DNA of 64,000 bases from Pseudooceanicola algae (GCF_003590145.2 NZ_CP060436.1:1770001-1834000); one strand, 5' to 3'; positions 11,238 through 20,635 are shown, counted from the stretch's first letter. The notes: generated from the letters alone by a model not told the origin. Numbers and translations are program-made.

Positions 11238-13274
11238 TCAAAGGTCGCGGGTCAGGCGCAGGGCGTCATAAATCGCCGCATGGGTATTGCGTGCCGCCAC
11301 CGCATCCCCCAACCGAAACAGCCGGAACCGGCCTTCGGGGTTGGGGGCCAGTGCCTGATCGCCGCCGGTTGCCAGCGCCTCGTAATCCACAGCGCCAAGG
11401 TTGCGCGACAGGGGCTTCAGCGTGAAATACAGATCCTCTAGCGGCAAGGTCCCGTGGTTCACCACCACCTGATCGACCAGCCGTTCGCGGCTGAAATCGC
11501 CGTAATCCGAACCGAGCGTACAGCTAAGCTGATTGCCCTGCCGCCGCACCGATTTCAGCCGCCAGCTGACGGTGAACCGCGTGTCTCGGGCCTGCAGGCT
11601 GCGCATGTAGGGGACAAGGTTCATGGCCATGACCTCGGGGGCGAAGGACCGGTCGGGGGTGACGATCTCCACCCGCGCCCCACTGGCCGAGATCACATCG
11701 GCGGCCTGCAAACCGGCATTATCGCCCGCATCGTCATAGACCAGAACCTCGCGCCCCGGTCGCACATCCCCCGACAGGATGTCCCAGGTCGAGACGACAA
11801 GATCGTTGCCCGCGTCCAGCACCTCGGTATCGGGCAGGCCGCCGGTGGCGATCAGCACCTCGTCGGGGTCCGTGTCCAGCACATCCGCCGCCTCGGCATA
11901 GGTGTTGAAACGGAAGGTGACGCCGCGCTTTTCGCATTGCTCCATCCGCCAGGCGATGATCGAAGCCATTTCGCGGCGCCGTTCCTGCAGCGCGGTCAGG
12001 CGGATCTGGCCGCCGGGCTGGTCCGCGGCCTCGAAGACGGTAACCACATGGCCGCGCTCGGCGGCGACGCGGGCGGCCTCCATCCCGGCGGGGCCGGCGC
12101 CGATCACGGTGATGCGCTTGGGCTTCGGGGCCGGGGCGATCAGATGCGGCTGTTCCAGCTCGCGCCCGGTCGAGGGGTTGTGCAGGCAGAGCGCCATGCC
12201 CCCCTGATAGATCCGGTCGAGGCAGTAGTTGGCACCAACGCAGGGGCGGATGTCGTCTTCGCGCCCCTCGATCACCTTGCGCACCAGATGGGGGTCCGCG
12301 ATATGGGCGCGGGTCATGCCCACCATGTCCAGCTTGCCGCTGGCGATGGCATGGCGCGCGGTCGCCACGTCCGGGATCTTGGCGGCGTGGAAGGTGGGGA
12401 ATTGCGTCGCCGCGCGGATCTCTCCGGCGAAATCAAGGTGCGGCGCATTGCGCATTCCCTGGATCGGGATCACGTCGGTCAGCCCGGCATCGGTGTCGAT
12501 ATGCCCCTTCACCACGTTCAGGAAGTCGACCAGCCCGCTGTCCTTCAGCGCGTGCGAAATCGCCATCCCGTCGGCACGAGTCAGCCCGCCCGGAAGGTCC
12601 TCGTCCCCGGTATAGCGCACCCCGAGGATGAACTTTTCGCCACAGCGTTCGCGGATCGCGCCCAGCACGTCGAAGGTAAAGCGCAGACGGTTGGCGAGGT
12701 CGCCGCCATAGGGCCCGTCGAGGCTGTTGGTCAGGGGTGACCAGAACTGATCCATCAGGTGGCCATAGGCCTGGATCTCGACCCCATCCAGACCGGCGGC
12801 CTGCATGCGTTCGGCGGCCTGGGCGTAATCTTCAATGATCCGGGCGATGTCCCAGTCTTCCATCCGCTTGGGAAAGGCGCGGTGTGATGCCTCGCGTTCG
12901 TGGCTGGGCGAAACCACCGGCAGCCAGTCCGCCTTGTCCCAGCGGGTGCGGCGGCCAAGGTGGGTCAGCTGGATCATCACCGCGCAGCCTTCGTCGTGGC
13001 AGGCGTCGGTCAGCTTGCGCATATGACCAACGACCTCGTCCTTCCAGGCGAGGATGTTGTTGAACACCGGCGGGCTGTCCCGCGCGACCGATGCCGACCC
13101 TGCCGTCATCGTCAGCGCCACCCCGGCGCGGGCCCGTTCCACGTGATAGGCGCGATACCGGTCCTTGGGCATCCCGTCTTCGGGATAGGCCGGCTCGTGA
13201 CTGGTGATCATGATGCGGTTTCTCAGCGTCAGGTGTTTCAGCTGATAGGGTTGCAGAAGCGGATCGTTGGACAT
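11238..13274 (-). CDS. Flavin/FeS oxidoreductase of the trimethylamine-dehydrogenase / dienoyl-CoA-reductase family, N-methylproline-demethylase-like
   Basis: 678 aa. Residues about 1-350 form the old-yellow-enzyme FMN barrel. The next segment holds cysteines of a 4Fe-4S site (CVGANYC, LCLHNPSTG). Residues about 380-670 are an FAD/NAD(P) module starting ITVIGAGPAGMEAARVAAERG. The family includes dimethylglycine, stachydrine/N-methylproline and trimethylamine dehydrogenases; a demethylase in osmolyte catabolism is my best guess, and dienoyl-CoA reductase is the alternative. The start is the ATG at 13274, after AGGGAAGGG; the frame to 13328 lacks a ribosome site. A TetR gene is divergent. Confidence 0.78.
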   Translation of the reverse strand: MSNDPLLQPYQLKHLTLRNRIMITSHEPAYPEDGMPKDRYRAYHVERARAGVALTMTAGSASVARDSPPVFNNILAWKDEVVGHMRKLTDACHDEGCAVMIQLTHLGRRTRWDKADWLPVVSPSHEREASHRAFPKRMEDWDIARIIEDYAQAAERMQAAGLDGVEIQAYGHLMDQFWSPLTNSLDGPYGGDLANRLRFTFDVLGAIRERCGEKFILGVRYTGDEDLPGGLTRADGMAISHALKDSGLVDFLNVVKGHIDTDAGLTDVIPIQGMRNAPHLDFAGEIRAATQFPTFHAAKIPDVATARHAIASGKLDMVGMTRAHIADPHLVRKVIEGREDDIRPCVGANYCLDRIYQGGMALCLHNPSTGRELEQPHLIAPAPKPKRITVIGAGPAGMEAARVAAERGHVVTVFEAADQPGGQIRLTALQERRREMASIIAWRMEQCEKRGVTFRFNTYAEAADVLDTDPDEVLIATGGLPDTEVLDAGNDLVVSTWDILSGDVRPGREVLVYDDAGDNAGLQAADVISASGARVEIVTPDRSFAPEVMAMNLVPYMRSLQARDTRFTVSWRLKSVRRQGNQLSCTLGSDYGDFSRERLVDQVVVNHGTLPLEDLYFTLKPLSRNLGAVDYEALATGGDQALAPNPEGRFRLFRLGDAVAARNTHAAIYDALRLTRDL

Positions 13275-13318
13275 GGCGGTGGCCCTTCCCTGTGGCTGCC
13301 CGGCTGAGGTCTGACGGG

Positions 13319-13347
13319 AGGATTCCAAGACTGTACAGACATGTCAA
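13319..13347 (-). promoter_or_regulatory. Candidate promoter with palindromes for the demethylase-like gene
   Basis: On the minus strand TTGACA (13347-13342) is followed after 17 nt by AATCCT (13324-13319). The spacer contains CTGTACAG (13331-13338), next to GACATGTC (13338-13345), two 8-bp palindromes. That placement suits repression by the divergent TetR protein. Promoter and operator are both by inspection. Confidence 0.4.
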
Positions 13348-13536
13348 GAAAAAGGTCAGTGTCGTAACAGGCCGGGGCATATGCCTGAGGAACGTTGCAA
13401 GTCTATGGGAAGGTTTTGTTTTTCATGCCTTGCACCCAGGTTTCACGCCGCGACCATGCCTCCGCTTGGTGGGACCATTTCCGTCAAAACCGCCAAAACT
13501 GGACAGCGCTGCACATTTCATGGACAATCCACCCGA

Positions 13537-14199
13537 ATGACCACAGCGCCGAAAGACCAGATGACCGAGGACACCCTTCCCGAACGTGGCTGGCGCGGCT
13601 CGCCGGATCTGTGGCTGGATGCGGCCCATGACCTGCTGATCGAAAAGGGCGTCGATGCGGTCAAGATCATGCCGCTGGCCCAGGCGCTCGGCCTGTCGCG
13701 TACCAGTTTCTACTGGTTCTTCAAGGACCGCCGTGCGCTGCTCGCCGCGCTGCTGGACCGCTGGGAGGGCGCCACCACCCACCACCTGGTCGCCGCCACG
13801 CAGGATTACGCCGCCACCGAAACCGAGGCGATGCTGAACGTCATCAGCACCTTCCTGTCCGACAACAGTTTCGACACCCGGCTGGAGCTTGCCGTGCGAT
13901 CCTGGGCCCAACAGGACACTGTCGTTCTAGACCGGGTGCAGCAGGCCGATACCGCCCGGCTGACGGCGCTCGGCCAGCTTCTGACCCACTGGGGCCATGC
14001 CCCGGCGGATGCCGATATCCGCGCCCGCACGATCTATCTGGTGCAGATCGGCTATATCTCGATGCGGGTCGCCGAACCGATCGAGGACCGGCTTGCACGT
14101 TTTCCGAATTATGTCGAGATCTACACAGGCCAGCGTCCGCCGGAGGCCGAGATGCAGCGCTTCAAGGCGCGGATCGGCTATCGACCTTCGACGCCCTGA
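13537..14199 (+). CDS. TetR/AcrR-family transcriptional regulator
   Basis: 220 aa. The N-terminal helix-turn-helix covers AAHDLLIEKGVDAVKIMPLA and LGLSRTSFYWFFKDRRALL (residues about 26-70); the rest is an all-helical ligand domain. Upstream in-frame codons to 13381 are probably leader sequence; ATG 13537 or ATG 13561 are the likely starts. Its position divergent from the demethylase-like oxidoreductase suggests that it controls that gene. The ligand is unknown. Confidence 0.82.
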   Translation: MTTAPKDQMTEDTLPERGWRGSPDLWLDAAHDLLIEKGVDAVKIMPLAQALGLSRTSFYWFFKDRRALLAALLDRWEGATTHHLVAATQDYAATETEAMLNVISTFLSDNSFDTRLELAVRSWAQQDTVVLDRVQQADTARLTALGQLLTHWGHAPADADIRARTIYLVQIGYISMRVAEPIEDRLARFPNYVEIYTGQRPPEAEMQRFKARIGYRPSTP

Positions 14200-14202
14200 C
14201 GC

Positions 14203-14264
14203 CCGGGCCTTCGATTCCGGGCCTTCAATCCCGGGCCTTCAATTCCGGGCCTTCAATTCCGGGC
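14203..14264. repeat. 14-bp tandem repeat, 4.4 copies
   Basis: The unit CCGGGCCTTCAATT repeats at 14203-14216, 14217-14230, 14231-14244 and 14245-14258 (copies 1 and 2 each differ by one base), then continues as CCGGGC to 14264. It fills the gap between the convergent TetR and TDT genes, and the TDT stop codon at 14253-14255 lies inside it, so the last residues of that protein are repeat-encoded. Confidence 0.9.
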
Positions 14265-15401
14265 GATGCAGGGGGCAAAGAACAGGTCCCCCCGCCAGGC
14301 GCCCCGGATCGTGCGCAGGCAGACGACCCCCCAGACCACCGCCAGCAGACCGACCAGCAGGCTGCCCATCAGGTTGGCGGCCCCGCCGATCACGCTGACA
14401 TCAAAGACCGCCCCCAGCTTGTAGGTCGCGACCGCATAGACCCCGATCGGAAAGGTATATCCCCACCAGCCCAGGTTGAACGGCAGGCCCTCGCGCAGGT
14501 AGCGCTGCGTGATCAGCGCCGCCATCAGGAACCACCACAGGCCATAGCCCCACATCAACAGCCCGCCGATGGCACCGATCCCGGCCGCCGTCGCGCCCAG
14601 ATGGCCCAGGCCCTGCGCCTGCAGGATCGCCGGCGCGGCCTGTCCCAATGTCATCAGCCCAAGCGCCCCGGTCCCGATCGGCCCCAGCGCCAGCCAGCTT
14701 GTCGAGGCCATGGAGGCGTGGGGCAGCTTGTGGATGGCCAGCCGCAGCACCAGCACGACGATGACGCTCATCGCGATCGGCACCGACAGGGCCCAGAGCA
14801 CATAGGACAGGCTGAGCACGATCATCTGCATGTCCGCCGTCGCCATATGCGGGGCCAGCATTCCGCCCGAGACCGCCGCCACCTCGGCCGCGACCATGGG
14901 CAGAAGCCAGACCGCCGTCATCTGCTCGACGCTGTGGCTTTGCCGGGTGAACATCATGTAGGGGATCGCGATCCCGCAAGCTGCCGCCATTCCCGCATCG
15001 ATCCACCAAAGCGTCTGGGCGATGGTCACCGCCGTCTGGCCCAGATGCGCGGTGCCATAGATCAGAAAGCCGTTCAGGATCGTGGCCAGCCCCATGGGGA
15101 TGCAGCCAAGAAACATCGAGACGACGGAATGGTCGAAGATCCGCCGCGCCTCGTCGAAGTAGACCAGCCAGCGCGCCGCATAGAGCAGGGCGAACAGCGT
15201 GAAAAGACAGATGTTGGCCATCCACAGCGCCGCGCCCAGGGCGTGAAAGGGCGTCGCCGAAAGGGCAATGGACAGGATGCCCGTTCCCATGGTGGCAGCG
15301 AACCAATTGGGGGTGAACTGGCGCACGACCTCTCTGGGGTGCTGCAACTGGTGGAAAGGGCGGCGCGGATGGGCGCTGGCTCGCATGTCCTGAAATGTCA
15401 T
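14253..15401 (-). CDS. TDT-family (TehA/SLAC1-type) membrane transporter
   Basis: 382 aa with about ten hydrophobic segments and the TDT opening FTPNWFAATMGTGILSIAL. The family includes TehA-type channels, Mae1 malate carriers and sulfite exporters; the substrate here cannot be read. A strong AAGGAGAT site precedes the ATG at 15401. It is divergent from a LysR regulator by 87 bp. Given the sulfonate genes nearby, sulfite export is an attractive but untested idea. The 3' end runs into a tandem repeat. Confidence 0.85.
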   Translation of the reverse strand: MTFQDMRASAHPRRPFHQLQHPREVVRQFTPNWFAATMGTGILSIALSATPFHALGAALWMANICLFTLFALLYAARWLVYFDEARRIFDHSVVSMFLGCIPMGLATILNGFLIYGTAHLGQTAVTIAQTLWWIDAGMAAACGIAIPYMMFTRQSHSVEQMTAVWLLPMVAAEVAAVSGGMLAPHMATADMQMIVLSLSYVLWALSVPIAMSVIVVLVLRLAIHKLPHASMASTSWLALGPIGTGALGLMTLGQAAPAILQAQGLGHLGATAAGIGAIGGLLMWGYGLWWFLMAALITQRYLREGLPFNLGWWGYTFPIGVYAVATYKLGAVFDVSVIGGAANLMGSLLVGLLAVVWGVVCLRTIRGAWRGDLFFAPCIARN

Positions 15402-15488
15402 GATCTATCTCCTTGCCGCAGGGATAGCTGGGCTTGATCAAACGCTCAAACGGATTAAAATGATCATATCAATCGGAATAGGCGAACA

Positions 15489-16328
15489 ATGACTCTGGAA
15501 CAGTTGCGCATCTTCATCGCCGTCGCCGAACGGGAACATGTGACCGAAGCCGCGCGCGCCCTGAACCTGACCCAGTCGGCCACCAGCGCGGCCATTGCGG
15601 CGCTGGAGGAACGCCACGACATCCGCCTGTTCGACCGGGTCGGACGCGGCATCGCCCTGACCGCCCTCGGGCGTGATTTCCTGCCCGAAGCGCGGGCGGT
15701 CCTGGCCCGCGCCGAGGACGCCGCCGCCTTCCTTGCGACCTCGACCGGGTTGCAGCGCGGGGCCTTGCGGCTGGTCGCCAGCCAGACGGTCGCGAACTAT
15801 TGGCTGCCCCCGGTCATGCAGGGCTTTCACGCCGCCTACCCCGGCATTGACCTCAATCTGCGCATCCTCAACACCCATGACGCCGGAGAGGCCGTCGCCA
15901 TGGGTGCCGCCGACCTTGGCTTTGTCGAGGACGAGGTCACCTCGCCCGCCTTCACCCTGCTGCCTGCGGCGGACGATCAGCTTGTCGTGGTTTCGGCCGC
16001 CCCGGTCGCGGATCTGGCGGCGGCCAACTGGGTGCTGCGCGAACCCGGCTCCGGCACGCGGGCGATCCTTGCGCAGGCGCTGAAGGCCGCCGGGATCACG
16101 CCACGGGTCTATATGGAGCTGCCCTCGAACGAAGCAGTCCGCGCGGCGGTCGAAGCGGGCAGCGGGGTTTCGGCCCTGTCGCGGGTTGTCGTGGAAACCT
16201 CGCTCGCGGCGGGGCGATTGGTGGAGATCGCCTTTCCCATCCCGCCACGGCGGTTTCACGCCCTGCGTCCTGCACAGCGCCATGTCAGCCGCGCGACACA
16301 GGCCTTTCTGGATCACGCGCTTGGGTAA
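15489..16328 (+). CDS. LysR-family transcriptional regulator
   Basis: 279 aa. The N-terminal winged helix (MTLEQLRIFIAVAEREHVTE, then LNLTQSATSAAIAALE) is followed by a periplasmic-binding-like effector domain of the CysB/CbbR kind. The 87-bp gap to the divergent TDT gene contains TTAAAATGATCATATCAAT, an AT-rich stretch with TGATCA symmetry that could be the LysR site. It most likely controls the transporter. The ribosome site is weak (AGGCGA). Confidence 0.85.
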   Translation: MTLEQLRIFIAVAEREHVTEAARALNLTQSATSAAIAALEERHDIRLFDRVGRGIALTALGRDFLPEARAVLARAEDAAAFLATSTGLQRGALRLVASQTVANYWLPPVMQGFHAAYPGIDLNLRILNTHDAGEAVAMGAADLGFVEDEVTSPAFTLLPAADDQLVVVSAAPVADLAAANWVLREPGSGTRAILAQALKAAGITPRVYMELPSNEAVRAAVEAGSGVSALSRVVVETSLAAGRLVEIAFPIPPRRFHALRPAQRHVSRATQAFLDHALG

Positions 16329-16505
16329 TCCGGGTGCGGCCCGAGGACATTTGGACGACGCAATCCCCTGCCAACCAGAGGTGCCGCCGCGCTGAAAGAC
16401 CCGGCCCGAACAGGAATGACAAGAAAGGCCAGCAAACCGGGGCTTCCACATGACGTAACGTCCGATTAAAATCCCTGCAAGTTTGCACACAAGAGAGGCT
16501 TTCCC

Positions 16506-17675
16506 ATGTCCCGACGTCTTGAACTGGTCGGAGGAGCCGCGCTTGCCGTGACCCTGGCCCTGCCCGCATTCGCCCAGGAGGCCCACGACGGCCCGCCCCC
16601 GATGTCCGAAGAAGACCAGGCCATCAGTGCCGCCCTTCAGACCCGCATGGGCGACACCAGTACCTTGATGGAAACCGTACCCATCCCCGAAAGCGCAGCC
16701 GAGTGCGGCGATACGCCGGGCTACGAGCGGATGCTCTGCCTGATCGACCTGCTGAAGGCCGATGTGTCTGACGAGAACCTGGAACGCCTGCAGCTTGGAT
16801 ATTCCCGCACCGAAGCGGAATACTGGAGCAACCTGCCCGCCGGGGCCTTCCCCAAGCGGCCCGGCGTCCTGCTGGGCGAGTTGAACACCAAGCAGCGCGG
16901 TCTGGTCAAGGCGATCATGATGGAAGCCACCAGCCATGAGGTCGACGAAGGTTTCGACGAGATGGTGCAGACGCTGAACGCGGATGATTACATCAACACC
17001 GTCAGCACCGACTACAAGGCCGGCTATTCGTCGTTCAACACCAAGTTCGCCTTCCTCGGAACGCCCGGCGACTCCGGTGTCTGGGAGCTTTACTACGGCG
17101 GACACCACATGGGTTTTGCCAATACCTATGTCGATGGCGTGCTGGCCGGGGCCACGCCGTCCTTCCGGGGTGTCGAACCCTTCCCCTATTTCGAGATGAA
17201 TGGCCGGGTGAACCACCCACTGACCCAGGAACGCGATGCCTTCGCCACGCTGCTTAGCACGCTTTCGGACGATCAGCGCACCACCGCCACACTGGAAGGC
17301 ACCTATCGCGACATCCTGGCCGGACCGCAGGCCGATGATGCCGTGCCCGACAGCGTGGAGGGGCTGGCGGTTTCCGAACTGGACAAGGACCAGCAGGCGC
17401 TGCTGCTGACCGCGATCAGGACCTATGTCGGGGACATCACGGAACCCGAGGCCTCGGCCTACATGGCGAAATACACCGCCGAACTGCCCGAGACCTATCT
17501 GGGCTATAGCGGCACTGAGCAGATAAGCGCCGAGGACGACTACGTCCGGGTGCATGGTCCCTCGCTCTGGATCGAGTTCTCGCTGCAGTCGAACAAATCG
17601 ACCGAAAAGGTCGGCAACCATCCCCATTCGGTCTGGCGTGACCTGACCAACGATTACGGAGGTCAGACCGAATGA
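16506..17675 (+). CDS. Secreted DUF3500 protein
   Basis: 389 aa with a clear signal peptide ending AFAQ (residue about 24). The rest matches the DUF3500 pattern: a central GVWELYYGGHHMGFANTYVD segment and a C-terminal HPHSVWRDLTNDYG. The family has no established function; the conserved histidines hint at metal binding or a hydrolase-like site, which is inference. GAGAGG lies upstream of the ATG. It overlaps the next gene by 4 bp, so the two exported proteins are probably made together. Confidence 0.8.
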   Translation: MSRRLELVGGAALAVTLALPAFAQEAHDGPPPMSEEDQAISAALQTRMGDTSTLMETVPIPESAAECGDTPGYERMLCLIDLLKADVSDENLERLQLGYSRTEAEYWSNLPAGAFPKRPGVLLGELNTKQRGLVKAIMMEATSHEVDEGFDEMVQTLNADDYINTVSTDYKAGYSSFNTKFAFLGTPGDSGVWELYYGGHHMGFANTYVDGVLAGATPSFRGVEPFPYFEMNGRVNHPLTQERDAFATLLSTLSDDQRTTATLEGTYRDILAGPQADDAVPDSVEGLAVSELDKDQQALLLTAIRTYVGDITEPEASAYMAKYTAELPETYLGYSGTEQISAEDDYVRVHGPSLWIEFSLQSNKSTEKVGNHPHSVWRDLTNDYGGQTE

Positions 17676-18244
17676 CCTGGCGACTTTCGACACGCGCCGC
17701 CCTGCTCGCCCTGGCACTGCAGGTCGGTGCGGGCGGGGCCGCTTTGGCGCATCCCCTGCCCGGTAGCGAGCTTTTGTTGCAACAACAGACGGCGGACAGC
17801 CTGCACCTGACGATCCGCTTTCCGCTGGAAGACCTGCTTGTCGCCGCCCCCGACCTTGCGGCCCTTGAAAAGGTCGCGCCCGAAGCCCCCCTTTCGCAGG
17901 AAATGATCGATGGTTTGGCCGCATATCTTGGGCAGCACCTTTCGGTGACCGAAGGGGATGCCCCCCTGCCCCGGGCCCTGACCGGGGCGCATCTGCAAGC
18001 CACGCATCAGGATCACCTCGGGGATTTCACAGAGGTCGTCACCGAATGGGAATTTGCAAATGCCGGGACCGATCCGGCCTCGGTCGTCCTGCAATATGAC
18101 GCGGTGATGCACGAGGTGCGCAATCACCGTGCCAATGTGCAGTGGCTGGCCGAGGGCGCAACGCCGCGTGTGATAGAAAACTTCGGTTTTCGGCGCGCCC
18201 GGCGCGGTATCCGGCTGACCCTGCAAGAGACCGGGCAGGACTGA
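17672..18244 (+). CDS. Exported protein resembling the N-terminal periplasmic domain of HupE/UreJ-type proteins
   Basis: 190 aa with a signal peptide cleaved near ALA-HPLPGSE (residue about 26). The start of the mature protein (HPLPGSELLL, then LHLTIRFPLEDLL) resembles the periplasmic domain that precedes the HupE/UreJ membrane domain in larger proteins. No transmembrane segments follow here; the frame ends with a charged tail. Whether it is a stand-alone domain or a shortened HupE is open. It is coupled to the DUF3500 gene. Similarity is by eye, so confidence in the name is modest. Confidence 0.55.
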   Translation: MTWRLSTRAALLALALQVGAGGAALAHPLPGSELLLQQQTADSLHLTIRFPLEDLLVAAPDLAALEKVAPEAPLSQEMIDGLAAYLGQHLSVTEGDAPLPRALTGAHLQATHQDHLGDFTEVVTEWEFANAGTDPASVVLQYDAVMHEVRNHRANVQWLAEGATPRVIENFGFRRARRGIRLTLQETGQD

Positions 18245-18279
18245 GCGATACAAGCCGGGGTGCCCGACATGCCCCGCCT

Positions 18280-19302
18280 TTAGCCCGCCGGCGGGGCCGT
18301 CGAACGGCGCAGCCCCAACGCCACGCTGGTCGTGACGCGCTGCACCGGGACTGCCGGATCGGCCAGCCGCGCCGACAGCAGGTCGACCGCGATGCGCGCC
18401 AGCGCCGTGCGATCCGACAACATGCTGGACAGCGGCGGCGTGGAATAACTGCCGACCGCCAGCCCGTCGAAGCCCATGACCGACAGATCCTCTGGCACCG
18501 AAAGTCCCTGCGACTGCGCCGCCTGGATGACGCCGAGGGCCACCATGTCGTTCAGGCAGAAGACGGCCGTGGGGCGCGGCTTGCGGTCCTTCAGGACCTT
18601 GGCCACGATGGACCGGGCCGCGATCGAGATGTTTTCCGGCGCCCCGAGGTCGATCAGGTGGCGGTCGGGATGAAAGGCGATGCCTTCTTCTTCCAGCGCG
18701 TTGCGGAAGCCGTCGATCCGGCGCCGGATGGATTCGCGCCAGGGGTGGGTGACGTGGATGATTTCGCGGTGCCCCAGATCCAGCAGATGCCGGGTCGCCT
18801 GCCAGGCCCCGAAATGGTAATCCGGCGAGACGCTGCTCAGCCGCATGCTGCGGTCCATGCCGTTGACGATCACCGCCGGCACATTCCGCGCTACCACGGC
18901 GTCGATGATGTTGGGCTGGTCGACCCCGACCAGCAACGCCGGCCCGTCCAGCCCGTCCAGCGCGCCGGGGCGGGACATTTCCTCGACCCGGTGGAAGACC
19001 TGCAATTGCAGGTCCAGCCCGGCCCGCGCCGCCAGCAGGTTCATCCCCGACAGGATCTCGCCGTAAAAGGAATCGTGGGTGACATATTGTTCCAGCGTCA
19101 GAAGCGACACCGGCGCCAGCGCCCCGGCCCGCCCCGAACGACCGCGATAGCCGCTTTCCTCGATCACCTTCAGGACATGTTCCCGCGTGGCCGAACTGAC
19201 GCCGGGGCGATTGTTCAGAACCTTCGACACGGCCGCGACCGACACCTGCGCACGGCGGGCGATGTCCTTCAGGGTAGGCTCTGATTTCATCTCGGCTGTC
19301 AT
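18280..19302 (-). CDS. LacI-family transcriptional regulator of the GH88/TRAP locus
   Basis: 340 aa. The HTH TLKDIARRAQVSVAAVSKVL (residues 10-29) is followed by the hinge and a sugar-binding-type effector domain (DRHLIDLG, SVMGFDGL). GGAGG lies 7 nt before the ATG at 19302. Palindromic CGAAAGTTTCG-like sites occur upstream of this gene and around the GH88/dctP divergent promoters, so it most likely represses that locus and itself until a saccharide ligand binds. The ligand is probably an unsaturated uronide or its product. Confidence 0.87.
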   Translation of the reverse strand: MTAEMKSEPTLKDIARRAQVSVAAVSKVLNNRPGVSSATREHVLKVIEESGYRGRSGRAGALAPVSLLTLEQYVTHDSFYGEILSGMNLLAARAGLDLQLQVFHRVEEMSRPGALDGLDGPALLVGVDQPNIIDAVVARNVPAVIVNGMDRSMRLSSVSPDYHFGAWQATRHLLDLGHREIIHVTHPWRESIRRRIDGFRNALEEEGIAFHPDRHLIDLGAPENISIAARSIVAKVLKDRKPRPTAVFCLNDMVALGVIQAAQSQGLSVPEDLSVMGFDGLAVGSYSTPPLSSMLSDRTALARIAVDLLSARLADPAVPVQRVTTSVALGLRRSTAPPAG

Positions 19303-19348
19303 GGCTCGGCCTCCGCCCCTCAGACGCGGTCAGGATCGCGCGACGACA

Positions 19349-19379
19349 AGAAAGTTTCGGCCTGCATACGAAACTTTGC
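19349..19379. promoter_or_regulatory. Paired LacI-type operators upstream of the lacI-like gene
   Basis: AGAAAGTTTCG (19349-19359) and CGAAACTTTGC (19369-19379) are near-perfect copies of CGAAAGTTTCG in inverted arrangement, centres 20 bp apart. They lie 47-77 bp upstream of the regulator start codon, suggesting autoregulation. They are also just upstream of the GH88 3' end, which they probably do not affect. Confidence 0.7.
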
Positions 19380-19429
19380 CCGCCCTATCGAGAGGTATTC
19401 GCACACCCCGATGGCCGGACGCCGGGACG

Positions 19430-20635
19430 TCACCAGAAAAAGTCACGATGCCCCCGCGCGCGCATCAGGGCCTCCATGAAGTAGTAATCCCCATATGGCA
19501 GCATCGCATCCTCGCGCCCGGCCGGCACATGGGCCGCGCCATGGGCCAGCAGACCTTCGGCGCCCGGGGTTCGGGTCAGGTCGCAATGATCCAGAAGATC
19601 CTGCAACAACCGGTGCCCGAAGGCGCGCAGACGCGTGGCGTCTTCGCCCGTTGCGGCATCGGCCAGCAGCAGCACACCGGCGGCCGTCACGGCCACGGCG
19701 GAACTGTCGACCGGGTGGCCCGCATCGCGCGGCAAGGCGTAATCCCAGGGCGCCAGACCGGTCGGGCCGATCAGCGCCTCGGCCTTGCGCGCCAGGCGCA
19801 GGGCGGCGTCGAAGGCCGCAGGGTTGCCCGTCAGCCGGTGACAGTTTGCAAACCCGTGGATCAGCCACGCCTGCCCGCGCGCCCAGCAGGATGCATCGGC
19901 ATGGCCCTGATGGGTTTCGCCCCGAAGGGGTTCGCCGCTGGCCGGGTCGAACAGGAAGCAATGGAAGGTCGTGTCGTCCTCGCGCACCAGATACTTGCGC
20001 GATGTTTCCTCGTGCAGATCGGCGACCTCGCGGAAATCCTCGACGCCGGTTTCCCGGTGCGCCCAATGCAGCAGGGCAAGGTTCTGGATCGTGTCGGCGA
20101 TCATGCGGCCATTGGCGAAACGGGACCGCGTGCGATCCTCGGGGCCGGTCGGGTTCCAGGCCTGAATATAATGCCCCTCTTCGCGGAACCGCGCCACCAG
20201 GGCGCGCGCCGCCTCGATCCCCATGGCGCGTGCCGTGGGATCCCCGGTCAGCTTCCAGTCGGCGACGGAATGCAGCGAAAAGACAAAGCCCAGGTCGTGA
20301 TCCCGCGCCCGCCGATTGTCGAGCACCTCGCGGAATTGCGGCCGGCGCATCTGTGCCGCGCGGGCAAAGGTGGCATCGCCGCTGAGTTGATAGCACAGCC
20401 ACAATTGACCAGAGAAGAAGCCCATGACCCAATCGGGCCCATCGCAATAGGCCCAGCGGTTCCCGCCCAGGCCGATGCGCGGATTGCGCAGCCCTGCGGT
20501 CGACAGACCGGCGCGCACCCGATGCAGGCACCGGTCCAGCGCATCCTGGAAACCTTGCGTCGATGAAACCGCAGCCGACGGGTCGTCAAGCGCGTCGTCA
20601 CCTGCGAAATAGGATGTCTTCTGATTTTCGATCAT
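19430..20635 (-). CDS. GH88-family unsaturated glucuronyl hydrolase
   Basis: 401 aa, no signal peptide, so cytoplasmic. The alpha/alpha-barrel signatures of GH88 are visible: NRWAYCDGPDWVMGFFSGQL early, HQGHADASCWARGQAWLIHG in the centre, and PVDSSAVAVTAAGVLLLA late. GH88 enzymes hydrate the 4,5-unsaturated uronic acid at the end of oligosaccharides released by polysaccharide lyases and so release it. The start is the ATG at 20635, with AGGAGG 4 nt upstream; the ATG at 20653 is less likely. It is divergent from the TRAP operon and under the same operators. Confidence 0.87.
   Translation of the reverse strand: MIENQKTSYFAGDDALDDPSAAVSSTQGFQDALDRCLHRVRAGLSTAGLRNPRIGLGGNRWAYCDGPDWVMGFFSGQLWLCYQLSGDATFARAAQMRRPQFREVLDNRRARDHDLGFVFSLHSVADWKLTGDPTARAMGIEAARALVARFREEGHYIQAWNPTGPEDRTRSRFANGRMIADTIQNLALLHWAHRETGVEDFREVADLHEETSRKYLVREDDTTFHCFLFDPASGEPLRGETHQGHADASCWARGQAWLIHGFANCHRLTGNPAAFDAALRLARKAEALIGPTGLAPWDYALPRDAGHPVDSSAVAVTAAGVLLLADAATGEDATRLRAFGHRLLQDLLDHCDLTRTPGAEGLLAHGAAHVPAGREDAMLPYGDYYFMEALMRARGHRDFFW

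Noticed and set aside
15438-17924. 828-codon open frame on the minus strand
   Set aside because: It runs opposite LysR and DUF3500 genes and shows the low-complexity, Arg/Gly/His-rich composition of a high-GC shadow frame without family motifs.
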